Part shown: positions 1 through 8,396 of the stretch, in pieces | Layout: each line of letters opens with the position of its first letter | How positions within the stretch are numbered: the stretch's first letter is position 1 | DNA from: Sphaerisporangium melleum | GTDB taxonomy: Bacteria; Actinomycetota; Actinomycetes; Streptosporangiales; Streptosporangiaceae | Reading direction: 5' to 3' | Assembly: GCF_014646695.1 (NCBI RefSeq) | Contig: NZ_BMNT01000003.1 | Span: forward strand, 57,948-121,947 | Length of the DNA stretch: 64,000 bases | Position numbers and translations under genes: made by a program | The notes under the pieces: generated by a model | What the model saw: the letters and a program-made list of their open reading frames with translations, nothing else | What the model was told of the DNA's origin: nothing | Databases searched by the model: none

Positions 1-78
1 GTTCCCCCGCTTCCCCCGATCCCCCGCTTCCCCCGATCCCCCGTGCTCCCCGTGCTCCCCGTTCCCCCGTTCCCGTCC
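1..78. repeat. C-rich tandem repeat tract
   Basis: A 17-bp unit (CCCCCGCTTCCCCCGAT) occurs twice in perfect tandem at 4-20 and 21-37. Degenerate CCCCGTGCT and CCCCGTT units follow up to about 78. No gene is supported in this tract. It lies just downstream of the leftward small ORF at 99-284 and may be the edge of a longer low-complexity array to the left of the window. Confidence 0.75.
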
Positions 79-98
79 TCCGTACGACGGGCCGCCCG

Positions 99-284
99 TC
101 AGCGCGGCGGGACGAACCAGTCGAACGGAGCGGCCATCACCGTCGCCGGTACGGTGAACAGATCCGCGGCGTACCCGTGGTAGATCACGACGGCCAGCGC
201 GATGGCCAGCGCCCCTGCCACCGCGAAAGCGAACCGGCGCATTCTCGGCACGGCTTTCCCCCAATCCTTCTTCTCCGGCGGCAC
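99..284 (-). CDS. Small single-pass membrane protein (hypothetical)
   Basis: A 61-codon frame with a GTG start at 284, or 47 codons from the ATG at 242, which would begin MRRF. The sequence shows a basic N-terminus followed by one hydrophobic segment (about AFAVAGALAIALAVVIYHGY) and a short tail ending in WFVPPR. This resembles a membrane-anchored or exported micropeptide. No family is recognised. No convincing Shine-Dalgarno sequence decides between the two starts. It sits alone, downstream of the LacI-type regulator on the same strand with a 69-base gap, so it could be the distal gene of that transcript. The existence of the gene is moderately supported by the membrane segment and codon bias only. 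Confidence 0.45.
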   Translation of the reverse strand: MPPEKKDWGKAVPRMRRFAFAVAGALAIALAVVIYHGYAADLFTVPATVMAAPFDWFVPPR

Positions 285-353
285 ATTCGCCGATGCGGAA
301 AACCGTACTGAACACGTGTATATCGGCGGTATATCGCCAGCTCAGCGCGGCTT

Positions 354-1397
354 TCAGCTGCGGGATGGGGGTGCGGTGCTCTCGCGCACGATCAGCTCGG
401 TGGCCAGCTCGACGCGGTGCTGGTCGAGGCGCTCCCCCGCGGCGAGGGTCGCGATCATCCGGGTCGCCACGGCGCCCATCTGGACCAGCGGCTGCCGCAC
501 GGTCGTCATGGGCGGGCCGGCCCACTGGGTGAACGACAGGTCGTCGAAGCCGACGACGCTCAGCTCGTCGGGAATGCGCACCCCGGCCCGCCGGGCCGCC
601 TCGTACACGCCGAAGGCCTGCAGATCGTTCGCGGTGAAGATCGCGGTCGGCGGATCGGGGAGGCGCAGCAGCTCGGCGCCGTCCTGCAGCCCGCCCTCGA
701 CGTACAGCGTGCTGACCCGCACCAGGCCGGGGTCGATCGGCACGCCGGCGGCGTCCATCGCGGCCCGGTAACCGTCGAGCCGGGCCCGGCAGCACGGCCA
801 CTTGGTCGGGCCGCTCAGCATGGCGATGCGCCGGTGGCCGAGCTCGAGCAGGTGGCGGGTGGCGGCCATCCCGCCGGTCCAGTTCGTGGCGCCCACCGAC
901 GGGGTCGCGTGCAGCGGCTCCCCGGTGGGATCCACCACGACCAGGGGGATCGAGCGGGTGGCGAGCTGGGACTGCTGCTGGACGGTCAGCTCGGAGAAGA
1001 CCGCGATGACACCGCTCGGGCGGCGCGCGAGCACCTGCTCGGTCCACGCCTTGCCCGGGGTGAGGCGCCCCTGCATCTCGGTGAGCACCACGGCCAGCCC
1101 TCGCTCACGAGCCACCTGCTCGACGCCGCGGACGATCTCCAGCGCCCACAGGCTCTCCAGGGCGTGGAAGACCAGCTCGACGATGGCGATGGACGTGCCG
1201 GTGTCCCGCCGGCGGTAGCCGTGCTCGCGCAGCACCGCCTCGACCCGCTCCCGGGTGTCGAGCGACACCCCCGCCTGACCGTTGAGCACCCGGGACACGG
1301 TGGGCGCCGACACCCCGGCCAGCTTGGCGATCTTGGCCACCGTCAGCTCGCGCCGCCGCGCCCCTTCCTCGGCCGGCCCGGCATCCGTCGTGGTCAC
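354..1397 (-). CDS. LacI-family transcriptional regulator
   Basis: A 347-residue DNA-binding repressor/activator, cytoplasmic, expected to respond to a sugar or related metabolite. Residues about 18-65 form the LacI helix-turn-helix (VAKIAKLAGVSAPTVSRVLN), followed by the hinge-helix region. The rest is the periplasmic-binding-protein-like ligand domain with typical patches such as SVVGFDDLSFTQWAGPPMTTVRQP near the C-terminus. The start is the GTG at 1397 and the length is normal for the family. It lies 56 bases downstream of the Pro-rich secreted protein on the same strand. No sugar transporter or hydrolase is adjacent, so its regulon is not obvious; the secreted sugar dehydrogenase at 3282-4763 is the nearest carbohydrate-related gene, but a link is only a guess. 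Confidence 0.93.
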   Translation of the reverse strand: MTTTDAGPAEEGARRRELTVAKIAKLAGVSAPTVSRVLNGQAGVSLDTRERVEAVLREHGYRRRDTGTSIAIVELVFHALESLWALEIVRGVEQVARERGLAVVLTEMQGRLTPGKAWTEQVLARRPSGVIAVFSELTVQQQSQLATRSIPLVVVDPTGEPLHATPSVGATNWTGGMAATRHLLELGHRRIAMLSGPTKWPCCRARLDGYRAAMDAAGVPIDPGLVRVSTLYVEGGLQDGAELLRLPDPPTAIFTANDLQAFGVYEAARRAGVRIPDELSVVGFDDLSFTQWAGPPMTTVRQPLVQMGAVATRMIATLAAGERLDQHRVELATELIVRESTAPPSRS

Positions 1398-1453
1398 CGA
1401 ATCAGTCTACGCACCGCCCTCGCCCCGCTCAGCGTCCCCGGCGACTTCACCGG

Positions 1454-2119
1454 TCAGCGGGTGGTGCCGAAGGCGAGGCCGGCGGCGAGGGCGATGACCA
1501 GGGACAGGACGACGACGACCATCACCGTCGCCAGCGGCTGCTTGCGGCGCGCTGGCGGGACGTCCGCCCGCAGCGGGCGGACGGCGGGCTGCGGGGAGAC
1601 CGTCGACGGCGCCGGAGTGGGCGCGACCCGGGACGGCGCGGGCGTCGGCGTGGCCGGGGCGGGTGCCGGCCGGGAGGCGGCGGCCTGGGGGCGTGCCGGT
1701 GGCCGTGGCACCGCCGCGGCGGTGGCTGGTGGTGGTACGGGAAGGCGGGACGATGGAGGGCGCGCGCTCGGTTTCGGGGCAGGCGGGCGGACCGTGGCCG
1801 TGGGCCGGGGCGCGGACGGGGTGGGCGCAGGTGCAGGCGGGGTGGGCGCAGGTGCGGGCGGGGTGGCGGGCGGCGCCGGTGGGTCGGGAGGCGGCGTGGG
1901 GGCGGGCGGCGGCGGTGCCGGGGGGCGGCGGCACGCCGGCGGGCCGGCGACGGTGATGCCGACCCGCAGGTGCACCAGCACATCGACGTCGAGGCAGACC
2001 GTGACATCGGGCACCGGCGGAAGGAGGCCGTCGTCGGCGGCGGCGACTCCGGTCAGCGGCGCCGCGGCGAGCGCGGTCGCCAGGGCCGCCGTCACGCTCC
2101 GGCCGGCGATGGTCATCAT
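1454..2119 (-). CDS. Secreted Pro/Ala/Thr-rich protein with C-terminal membrane anchor
   Basis: A 221-residue protein. It has an N-terminal signal peptide (hydrophobic stretch to about residue 28, AAPLTGVAAADD), a short conserved-looking segment (VTVCLDVDVLVHLRVGITVAG) with one Cys, and a long low-complexity stretch of Pro, Ala and Thr from about 60 to 185. A C-terminal membrane helix (TVMVVVVLSLVIALAAGLAFG) and a short basic tail follow. The layout suggests a cell-wall-spanning stalk anchored at the membrane. Its start overlaps the stop of the upstream DUF4239 protein by 4 bases (ATGA), so the two are likely translationally coupled. No catalytic domain is recognisable; the function is unknown. 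Confidence 0.75.
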   Translation of the reverse strand: MMTIAGRSVTAALATALAAAPLTGVAAADDGLLPPVPDVTVCLDVDVLVHLRVGITVAGPPACRRPPAPPPPAPTPPPDPPAPPATPPAPAPTPPAPAPTPSAPRPTATVRPPAPKPSARPPSSRLPVPPPATAAAVPRPPARPQAAASRPAPAPATPTPAPSRVAPTPAPSTVSPQPAVRPLRADVPPARRKQPLATVMVVVVLSLVIALAAGLAFGTTR

Positions 2120-2883
2120 CCGCTCCAGGGGATGCGCTGGAACTCCGAGAGCGCGGCGCGGAACGCCTCCGGCCCGACCGACAGCCCGCTGTCGAAGACG
2201 CGGGAGATCTGCCAGGTGAGGAAGACGCCGACCCCGAGCAGCGCGGCCATCACGAACAGCGGCACCAGTGTGCGGCCTCGCGGCCTGGCGCCGGCCATGA
2301 AGGGGAACAGCAGGACGATCACCCCGGTCAGGATGGTCAGCGGCAGGACACCGGCCGGTGGCTCGGCCTGGGCGTCGGCCCCGCGCTGGCGCCGGGCCGC
2401 CGAGAGGCCCTTCATCTCCTCCAGCGTTTCGGCCTTGGCGGCGACGGCCTGGTCACCGGTCACGACGAGACCGCTCACCTGAGCGCGCAGCGCGTCCACC
2501 CGGGAGTCGCCCTCGAGGCTGAGCCGCCCCTCGGCCATGAGGGGCCACTCCTTGTGCAGGACGAACTGGACGTAGTCCCTGATCTGCTGCTGCACCTGGG
2601 CGCCCACCGGGACGGGGAGCCGGGCCGCGGCCCAGTAGGCGTCCACGGCGGCGCGGCTCTCGGCGTAGGTGTTCTGCCGCGCGGCGTCCGCCGTGGTCCA
2701 CGGCACGACGATCGCGATGGCGAAGACCAGCAGGAAAAGGGAGGAGAGCATGGAGCCGGCGTGGCCGGCGGTCGGACCGTCCGGGGCGCCGTCTTCGGTG
2801 CCCTGACCGAGCCTGCGGAAGAGAAAGGCGGCGATGGCCACCACGCCGACCGCCGCCGCGACCGCCAGTACGCAGACCAGCAT
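2116..2883 (-). CDS. DUF4239 (bestrophin-like domain) membrane protein
   Basis: A 255-residue integral membrane protein. The start is the ATG at 2883, preceded by AGGGAGACGGTC; the frame is open further upstream, but that extension lacks hydrophobic or conserved character. An N-terminal membrane helix (MLVCVLAVAAAVGVVAIAAFLF) is followed by a second (LSSLFLLVFAIAIVVPW). A soluble helical stretch follows with RAAVDAYWAAARLP and KEWPLMAEG, as in DUF4239/bestrophin-like proteins, and two C-terminal helices come after it. The family is widespread in actinobacteria without an assigned function. It overlaps the next gene by 4 bases, so the two probably act together at the membrane. Confidence 0.82.
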   Translation of the reverse strand: MLVCVLAVAAAVGVVAIAAFLFRRLGQGTEDGAPDGPTAGHAGSMLSSLFLLVFAIAIVVPWTTADAARQNTYAESRAAVDAYWAAARLPVPVGAQVQQQIRDYVQFVLHKEWPLMAEGRLSLEGDSRVDALRAQVSGLVVTGDQAVAAKAETLEEMKGLSAARRQRGADAQAEPPAGVLPLTILTGVIVLLFPFMAGARPRGRTLVPLFVMAALLGVGVFLTWQISRVFDSGLSVGPEAFRAALSEFQRIPWSG

Positions 2884-3281
2884 GACCGTCTCCCTAGATA
2901 TCAGCGAGGGGGGCCGCCGGGGTGCACCCGGCGGGAAGGGATCGCTTTTCTGATGTGGTTGCTGTTCGAATGCGGGCAGGTTCGTCCGTCGCCCACCTCG
3001 GCAGAGGAGGGCGAGAAGCCGCTCCCCTGAGGGCGCGGTGAATTCACGGCAGTGAGCGAACGGTTGGGCACATGGCGTTACCGATCGCATGCCGTCACAT
3101 AGCTATCACATTGCGTGTACTTTGTGGCGCCCGGCCGGAACGGTGGCTCCAGCTTCCTCGGGAGCGTTTCCGGCGTGCACGGAGCCGGACGACGAAGGAG
3201 GCGGCGTCGTGGTGACGCCGCCTCCGGTGCCGGGTCGCCGGCGGTTCTCCCGCCGTCGGCCCTTGTGTTCTGCCGTGCTGG
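2884..3281. other. Intergenic stretch without a supported gene
   Basis: About 400 bases between two leftward genes. The right half holds the terminator of the sugar dehydrogenase (3197-3225). The left part, immediately upstream of the DUF4239 start, should hold that gene's promoter and has its ribosome-binding site. No conserved coding pattern is seen on either strand. Confidence 0.5.
3197..3225 (-). terminator. Terminator hairpin after the sugar dehydrogenase gene
   Basis: A perfect 12-bp inverted repeat (GGAGGCGGCGTC at 3197-3208, GACGCCGCCTCC at 3214-3225) with a 5-base loop. It lies 57 bases past the stop of the leftward dehydrogenase gene. The leftward tail is only weakly T-rich (TTCGTCG), which is common in high-GC actinomycetes. 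Confidence 0.7.
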
Positions 3282-4763
3282 TCAGGTCGCGCTACAGCCG
3301 AGTGCGCTCGGCGTGCCGTTGGTCCCCGAGAAGGCGGCGGTGAAGCCCGCCGTGGTGGAGGCGCCGGGCGCGAGCGACCCGTTCCAGGTCTCGTTGCGCA
3401 CGGTCACGCTGGATCCCGACTGGGTGTACCGGCCGCCCCACATCTGGCTGATCGTCTGCCCGTTCGGGAAGGTGAAGGTGACCGCCCACGAGGTGAGGGC
3501 CGCCGTCCCGGAGTTGCGCACGGCGATCTCGCCCTGGAAGCCGCCGCCCCACTGGCTGGTCACCCGGTAGGTGGCCGCGCAGGCCCGCTCGGGAGCCGGG
3601 GTGGGCGTCGGAGTGGGGGTCACCGTCGGCGTGGGGGTGGGGGTGGCCGACGGGGACGGCGTGGTGCCGGACGGGGGAACGCGGATGATCCGGTCGTCGT
3701 TGCTCGCGGGGGTGCCCCGGCCGTCGCGGTTGGTCGTCGACACCCACAGCCAGCCGTCCGGGCCCACGACGACGGCGCGCAGCCGGCCGTACGTCCCCTG
3801 GAACTCGGCGACCGGCGAGCCGGTGACGGCGCCGCCGCTCACCGGGACGGTCCACAGCCGGGTCCCGCGCAGGGCGGCGGCGAACAGCGTGTTGCCGGCG
3901 TAGGCCAGGCCGCTCGGCGACGCCTCGGCCGTGGTCCAGGTCACCAGCGGGTTGCGGAAGGAGGGGTTGGTGCACATGCCTTCACAGGTGGGCCAGCCGT
4001 AGTTGCCGCCCGCGACGATGAGGTTGAGTTCGTCGTAGGTGTTCTGGCCGAACTCGCTGGCGTACAGCCGTCCCTGCCCGTCCCAGGCGAGGCCCTGCAC
4101 GTTGCGGTGGCCCATGCTGTAGACCAGCGAGCCGGAGAACGGGTTGCCCGACTGCGGCATCCCGCCGGTGGCGGTCATCCGCAGGATCTTCCCGCCCAGG
4201 CTGCTCCGGTTCTGCGCGTTCGACGTGGTCCCGCCGTCGCCGGTGGCCACGTACAGCATGCCGTCGGGGCCGAAGGCGATGCGCCCGCCGTTGTGGAAGC
4301 TCGCCTTGGGAATGCCGGAGACGATGACCTGCTGCGTGGCCGGCGCGTTCAGGCGGAGGCGGACGACCCGGTTGTCGGAGCTCGCGGAGTAGTAGACGTA
4401 GACGTACTGGTCCTGGGCGTAGGTGGGCGAGACGGCGATGCCTAGCAGGCCGCCCTCGCCGGACGGCACGACGTTCGGCACGGTCGCCGCGACGGTGGGG
4501 GTGCTTCCCGGGCGCACCTGCATGATGCGTGCGGTGTCGCGTTCGGTGACCAGGGCGGTGCCGTCGGGCAGGAAGGCGATGGCCCAGGGGACCTGCAGCC
4601 CGGTGTTCGCGACCTGGGCGCGGGTGAAGTCGAAGCCGCCGGTGGCCAGGGCTCCGGCGGCGGGTGGTCTGGTCAGGACGAGCGCCGCCGCCGCGGCGAG
4701 GGCGGCGACGATCACGGTGAGGACTGAGGTGAGACGCTTTCGCGTCACCGGCTGGACGGACAT
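3282..4763 (-). CDS. Secreted PQQ-dependent sugar (glucose/sorbosone-type) dehydrogenase with C-terminal CBM2
   Basis: A 493-residue exported enzyme. It has an N-terminal signal sequence (VTRKRLTSVLTVIVAALAAAAALVL). A six-bladed glucose/sorbosone dehydrogenase domain spans about 45-365, with the family patches VPWAIAFLPDGTALVTERD, GEGGLLGIAVSP, SFHNGGRIAFGPDGMLYV and GDGG. A Pro/Thr linker (about 366-390) and a family 2 carbohydrate-binding module (about 392-493) follow. The module has two framing Cys residues (RACAATYRV ... LGCSAT) and the Trp residues expected for cellulose binding. It is predicted to oxidise aldose sugars with PQQ outside the cell while docked on polysaccharide. The start ATG at 4763 follows GGGAGTACCG. 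It is a single gene with its own terminator. Confidence 0.93.
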   Translation of the reverse strand: MSVQPVTRKRLTSVLTVIVAALAAAAALVLTRPPAAGALATGGFDFTRAQVANTGLQVPWAIAFLPDGTALVTERDTARIMQVRPGSTPTVAATVPNVVPSGEGGLLGIAVSPTYAQDQYVYVYYSASSDNRVVRLRLNAPATQQVIVSGIPKASFHNGGRIAFGPDGMLYVATGDGGTTSNAQNRSSLGGKILRMTATGGMPQSGNPFSGSLVYSMGHRNVQGLAWDGQGRLYASEFGQNTYDELNLIVAGGNYGWPTCEGMCTNPSFRNPLVTWTTAEASPSGLAYAGNTLFAAALRGTRLWTVPVSGGAVTGSPVAEFQGTYGRLRAVVVGPDGWLWVSTTNRDGRGTPASNDDRIIRVPPSGTTPSPSATPTPTPTVTPTPTPTPAPERACAATYRVTSQWGGGFQGEIAVRNSGTAALTSWAVTFTFPNGQTISQMWGGRYTQSGSSVTVRNETWNGSLAPGASTTAGFTAAFSGTNGTPSALGCSAT

Positions 4764-5142
4764 CGGTACTCCCTACTCGAAGTAAGGGAAAGTGTCAGAG
4801 CCTGCCCCGACCGTATAAAGGGTGTACATCACCGGCAATCACGGCCCGGCCCCCGGAGCACTGCGCGGCTCCCCGACCTGGGGCCGCGGCGTCGCCGAGC
4901 GGGCACGAGCGCGCGGCGCCGCGGAAACTTTCACCACACGGTCACCCACCTTCCTGCCGCCCGGCCGGGGACGCGTTCGCGGTCCGCCCGTGGCGGCCAT
5001 ACCCGGTCGCCCCCGGGGCGAAGCGGTCTCCCCACACCGCCGCTCTCCTCGAAGCGGCCCTGCGCGCACCGCGCGCGCCGGTGACATGCGACGCCGCGGC
5101 CCGGCGACGTCGAAGCCTTCGGCCCTGCCACCCACGCGGCAG
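4764..5142. other. Intergenic stretch without a supported gene
   Basis: About 380 bases between two leftward genes. The first 60 bases, relatively AT-rich (tataaagggtgtac near 4813), should contain the promoter of the sugar dehydrogenase. The rest is very GC-rich and open on both strands but shows no recognisable protein, ribosome-binding site or hairpin. Confidence 0.4.
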
Positions 5143-6285
5143 CTACCTGAGCGAGCCGAGGTAGCGTTCGGCCAGGTCACAGCTCTGCTCGGTGTAGCGG
5201 GCGCCGAGCTCGCGGGCGATGTCCACGGCGGGGTGGGAACCGATCCAGGCGACCAGCAGCAGCCTGCGGAGCAGGATGAACGTCCAGACCTCCGCCTCGT
5301 CCTCTCGCGGCAGGCCGGCGACGGTGCGGTAGCCGGTCAGCCAGCGCTCGGCCATCTCGGGGACCTCCGGGCGGTGCTCGATGAAGCTGAGCGCGGCCGC
5401 CAGGTCGTAGAGGTACCAGCCGAAGCCGCAGTCGTCGAAGTCGATGACGGTCGCCCCCGCCGTGCCCGGCGCCCGCCCGTCCGGACCGGCGGCCGGGACG
5501 TCCGGCCCCGCCTTGGGAACGTCCGGACCAGCGGTGGGAACAGGGCCGGGAAGGACCAGGAGGTTGGCCAGCCGCAGGTCGGCGTGGATCAGGCCGTACC
5601 GACCGGGCCCCTTGCCGAACCGGGCCAGCCGGTCGCGCAGCGCCGTCTCCAGCCTGCCGAGCACCGCGCGCGCCTCGCCGTCCACGCCGGCCCCGTCCTG
5701 CCACCGGCCCCAGCGCGGAGACGGGCCGAAGGCGGCGTCCTCGTCCCAGTGGAACCGGGTGAACCCGGCCGGCCGCGGCCAGCGGCGGGCGTGCAGGTGC
5801 ATGCGGGCGGTGATCGCGCCCAGCGGCTCGAAGTGCTCGCCGAGGGCGTCCTCGGCGGGCTCGCCGCCCGGGACGTGCTCGAACATCACGCACTGGCGTG
5901 CCGCTCCGTCCGGACCGGCCACGGCGATCACCCGCGCCCCGTCCAGCGCGGGCACCACCGCGGGGGTGGGCACGCCCGCCTCCTCGCGCAGCGCGGTGAG
6001 CCAGTCGAGCTCGGAGCCGATGGCCTCGCGGGAGTGGTAGCCGAGGCGGTGGACCCGCAGGATCAGCCGCCGGCCCGCGTCGGTGACCAGGAACGTGGCG
6101 TTCTCCGACACGTTGATCAATCTCGCCTCGGCGTCCGGCGTGAGGTCATAACGCCGCAGCGCCAGGCGGGCGACGTCCGCGACGCGGCCGAGGACCTCGC
6201 CGCCGGCCGACAGGTCATGGTCTCCGTGCCACGCCGGCACCTGCGCGTGCGTCTCGTACCCGCCGGAGTGGTCCTGGACCTCCAT
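5143..6285 (-). CDS. Aminoglycoside phosphotransferase (APH)-family kinase
   Basis: A 380-residue cytoplasmic kinase-fold protein. The start is the ATG at 6285, preceded by AAGGAGAACGC. The key APH motifs are present: the catalytic loop LIHADLRLANLLV (HxDxxxxN) and the metal-binding VIDFDDCGFGWYLYDLAAAL. The N-lobe contains LINVSENATFLV and LILRVHRLGYH. Proteins with this N-lobe are usually homoserine-kinase/YihE-like small-molecule kinases rather than dedicated resistance enzymes, so the substrate is unknown. A 25-residue insertion between the catalytic loop and the DFDD motif contains three imperfect GPDVP-A/K repeats, and its DNA carries matching 18-21 bp repeats (about 5480-5545). This looks like recent in-frame repeat expansion. 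Confidence 0.88.
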   Translation of the reverse strand: MEVQDHSGGYETHAQVPAWHGDHDLSAGGEVLGRVADVARLALRRYDLTPDAEARLINVSENATFLVTDAGRRLILRVHRLGYHSREAIGSELDWLTALREEAGVPTPAVVPALDGARVIAVAGPDGAARQCVMFEHVPGGEPAEDALGEHFEPLGAITARMHLHARRWPRPAGFTRFHWDEDAAFGPSPRWGRWQDGAGVDGEARAVLGRLETALRDRLARFGKGPGRYGLIHADLRLANLLVLPGPVPTAGPDVPKAGPDVPAAGPDGRAPGTAGATVIDFDDCGFGWYLYDLAAALSFIEHRPEVPEMAERWLTGYRTVAGLPREDEAEVWTFILLRRLLLVAWIGSHPAVDIARELGARYTEQSCDLAERYLGSLR

Positions 6286-6518
6286 GCGTTCTCCTTCACG
6301 AGGTCGGCGTGACGGGCGGCTCACGGTCCGGGACGCCGGACCGGCGGACCATCCTAGGGACGTCCGGTCCCACCGATTCCACCGGGCCGCCGGCGCTCCC
6401 GTCCATCACCCTCAGCGCCCCGCCGACCCACCGCGACCTGCCCGGCCCGCTCCCACGCGCGCGTCCCGGGTGGGGGCCGCCGTACGGTGGTGGTCGCCGG
6501 GAGCGTAACCTCGGCGGC

Positions 6519-7265
6519 GTGAGTGGACGCAAGGTACTGGTCACAGGCGCGTCGCGGGGCATCGGGCGGGCGGTGGCGGCCGCGTTCGCCGGGCAGGGCG
6601 ACCGCGTCGCCGTCCATCACCGGGACTCGCCCGACCTCGCCGAACAGGCCCGCGCCGCGCTCCCCGGCGAGGGGCATGTCGTCGTGCAGGCCGACATCGC
6701 CGACCCCGAGCAGGTGCGGCGCATGGTGGACGAGGCGGCCGCGGCGCTCGGCGGCATCGACGTGCTGGTCAACAACGCCGGCGTCTTCCTGCACCACCCG
6801 CTCACCGAGGTGTCCTACGAGCAGTGGCAGGACGCCTGGCGGCGAACGCTGGCGGTCAACCTGCTCGGCGCGGCCAACGCGGCCTGGTGCGCCGTCCGGC
6901 ACATGCCTCGCGGCGGGCGGATCATCAACGTGTCCTCGCGCGGCGCCTTCCGTGGGGAGCCGGAGGCCCCGGCGTACGGCGCGAGCAAGGCCGGGATGAA
7001 CGCCTTCGGCCAGTCCCTCGCCATCGCGCTTGCCCCGCACGGCATCGCCGTGGGCACGGTGGCCCCCGGCTTCGTCGAGACCGACATGACCAACGAGCAC
7101 CTCAAGGCCCCGCGCGGCGACGCCATCCGCGCCCAGAGCCCTTTCGGCAGGGTGGCCCGCGCCGAGGAGATCGCCGCGGCGGTGCTGTACCTGGCCTCCC
7201 CCGAGGCCGAGTGGGCCACCGGCACCATCATCGACCTCAACGGCGCCTCCCACCTCCGCACCTGA
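6519..7265 (+). CDS. SDR-family NAD(P)-dependent oxidoreductase
   Basis: A 248-residue classical short-chain dehydrogenase. The GTG start at 6519 gives VSGRKVLVTGASRGIGRAVA, placing the TGxxxGIG cofactor motif at the N-terminus as usual. NNAG follows, and then the catalytic Ser (NVSSRG) with YGASK (YxxxK). The C-terminal PGFVETDMT and VLYLASPEAEWATGTIIDLNG are FabG-like. It is probably a 3-oxoacyl or small alcohol/ketone reductase; the substrate cannot be told. It is divergent from the APH-like kinase and convergent with nadR, and appears monocistronic. Confidence 0.92.
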   Translation: MSGRKVLVTGASRGIGRAVAAAFAGQGDRVAVHHRDSPDLAEQARAALPGEGHVVVQADIADPEQVRRMVDEAAAALGGIDVLVNNAGVFLHHPLTEVSYEQWQDAWRRTLAVNLLGAANAAWCAVRHMPRGGRIINVSSRGAFRGEPEAPAYGASKAGMNAFGQSLAIALAPHGIAVGTVAPGFVETDMTNEHLKAPRGDAIRAQSPFGRVARAEEIAAAVLYLASPEAEWATGTIIDLNGASHLRT

Positions 7266-7280
7266 CCTCCCCAGCGGCGA

Positions 7281-8396
7281 TCACAGAGGGTCGGCGAAGG
7301 TCCACCCCTTGGCCAGCAGGGCGTCGACGGCGTCGACGGCGAGGTCCAGACGGTGCTCGGCGGAGCCGGTCACGACGATGTGCGGCAGCTCCCGGTGTTC
7401 GAGTTCTTCGCGGAACCTGCCCGACATCCATTCCCGGATGGCCTCACCGTCGCGCCATCCGTCCTGCTCGAACGGCACTCCCGCGGTGTCGGTGAGAATC
7501 CAGAGGTCATGCCGATTACGAGCGTGAAGCCGTTCGACGTCCGCGGATGTTCCACCGAGATAGCGCTCGTGCCACAGCGAGGTGGCGAGGGCGTCGGTGT
7601 CGCAGACCAGCAGCGGCGAGCCCGCGCGCGCCGCCGCGTCCTCCAACGCCAGGTGCCGCTCCGCGATGACGGTGAACTCCTCCGACGTCCAGGAAAGATC
7701 GCCGATCCACAGCTCACCGCGACGCCCGTGCGCGCGTGTGGCCGCGGCGAGCTTCTCTTCGCAGTAGAGCCGGCCGTACTCCGGCACCCATCGGGTGGCG
7801 GCCCACGCACCACCGCGAGCGGCGTAATGCCCGGCCAGGGCACGGGCGAGCGTTGTCGTCCCCGAGGATTCCGCGCCGACCACGACGACTCTGCGCGCCA
7901 GATGGGCCCGGACCGCCGGAGACAGCCACTGCCAGCACGCCACGGGATCGAGCCGCACGGCGGTGCCGCTCACCGGAAACCGGACACGGCGCGGATCGAC
8001 GGGGACGTGCACTGCGGAGAATCGGCGGGCCAGTTCGGCACCGTAGTGCTCGGAGCTGAAGACCGCGTCGACCGGCGGCACAGCGCCTGTTCCGCCCTCG
8101 GGCCGGGACAGCGTGGCCAGGCCGGTCCGGAAGGCGTTGACGTGCTCCTCCCAGATGGCGTCCGACTCGAAGTCCATCTCCGCGTCGTCGAGCACGGGGA
8201 TGATCTCGACATGCGGCTGCGGATGCCGTTCCCGCAACCAGGCGGTACGCAGTGCCAGGGGGATGCTCTCCACGCTGGACCCGGCGGCGACCACGGTGAG
8301 GCGCGCGCAGTCGGCGGCGGCGGTGTCGATCAGATGATGGTGGCCGGCGTGGGGCGGATAGAACTTGCCGATGACCAGGCCGTGCCGGAACCTCAT
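7281..8396 (-). CDS. nadR: NadR-type NMN adenylyltransferase / ribosylnicotinamide kinase
   Basis: A 371-residue two-domain enzyme of NAD salvage. The N-terminal nucleotidyltransferase has GKFYPPHAGHHH (residues 10-21, HxGH signature) and PVSGTAVR (141-148, the ISGTxIR-like motif), consistent with joining NMN to ATP. The C-terminal kinase has a P-loop GAESSGTTT (174-182) for ribosylnicotinamide phosphorylation. There is no N-terminal helix-turn-helix, unlike enterobacterial NadR, so this should be an enzyme and not a repressor. Its ATG overlaps the pnuC stop by 4 bases, which couples uptake and trapping of the pyridine ribonucleoside. Confidence 0.92.
   Translation of the reverse strand: MRFRHGLVIGKFYPPHAGHHHLIDTAAADCARLTVVAAGSSVESIPLALRTAWLRERHPQPHVEIIPVLDDAEMDFESDAIWEEHVNAFRTGLATLSRPEGGTGAVPPVDAVFSSEHYGAELARRFSAVHVPVDPRRVRFPVSGTAVRLDPVACWQWLSPAVRAHLARRVVVVGAESSGTTTLARALAGHYAARGGAWAATRWVPEYGRLYCEEKLAAATRAHGRRGELWIGDLSWTSEEFTVIAERHLALEDAAARAGSPLLVCDTDALATSLWHERYLGGTSADVERLHARNRHDLWILTDTAGVPFEQDGWRDGEAIREWMSGRFREELEHRELPHIVVTGSAEHRLDLAVDAVDALLAKGWTFADPL

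Noticed and set aside
1-98. C-rich repeats as a CRISPR array
   Set aside because: Repeats are contiguous 17-bp units without unique spacers and no cas genes are present.
417-2219. 600-codon open frame on the plus strand antisense to the LacI and Pro-rich genes
   Set aside because: Gly/Arg/Ala/Pro-rich translation without domains; it is the reverse-strand shadow of GC-rich genes with clear families.
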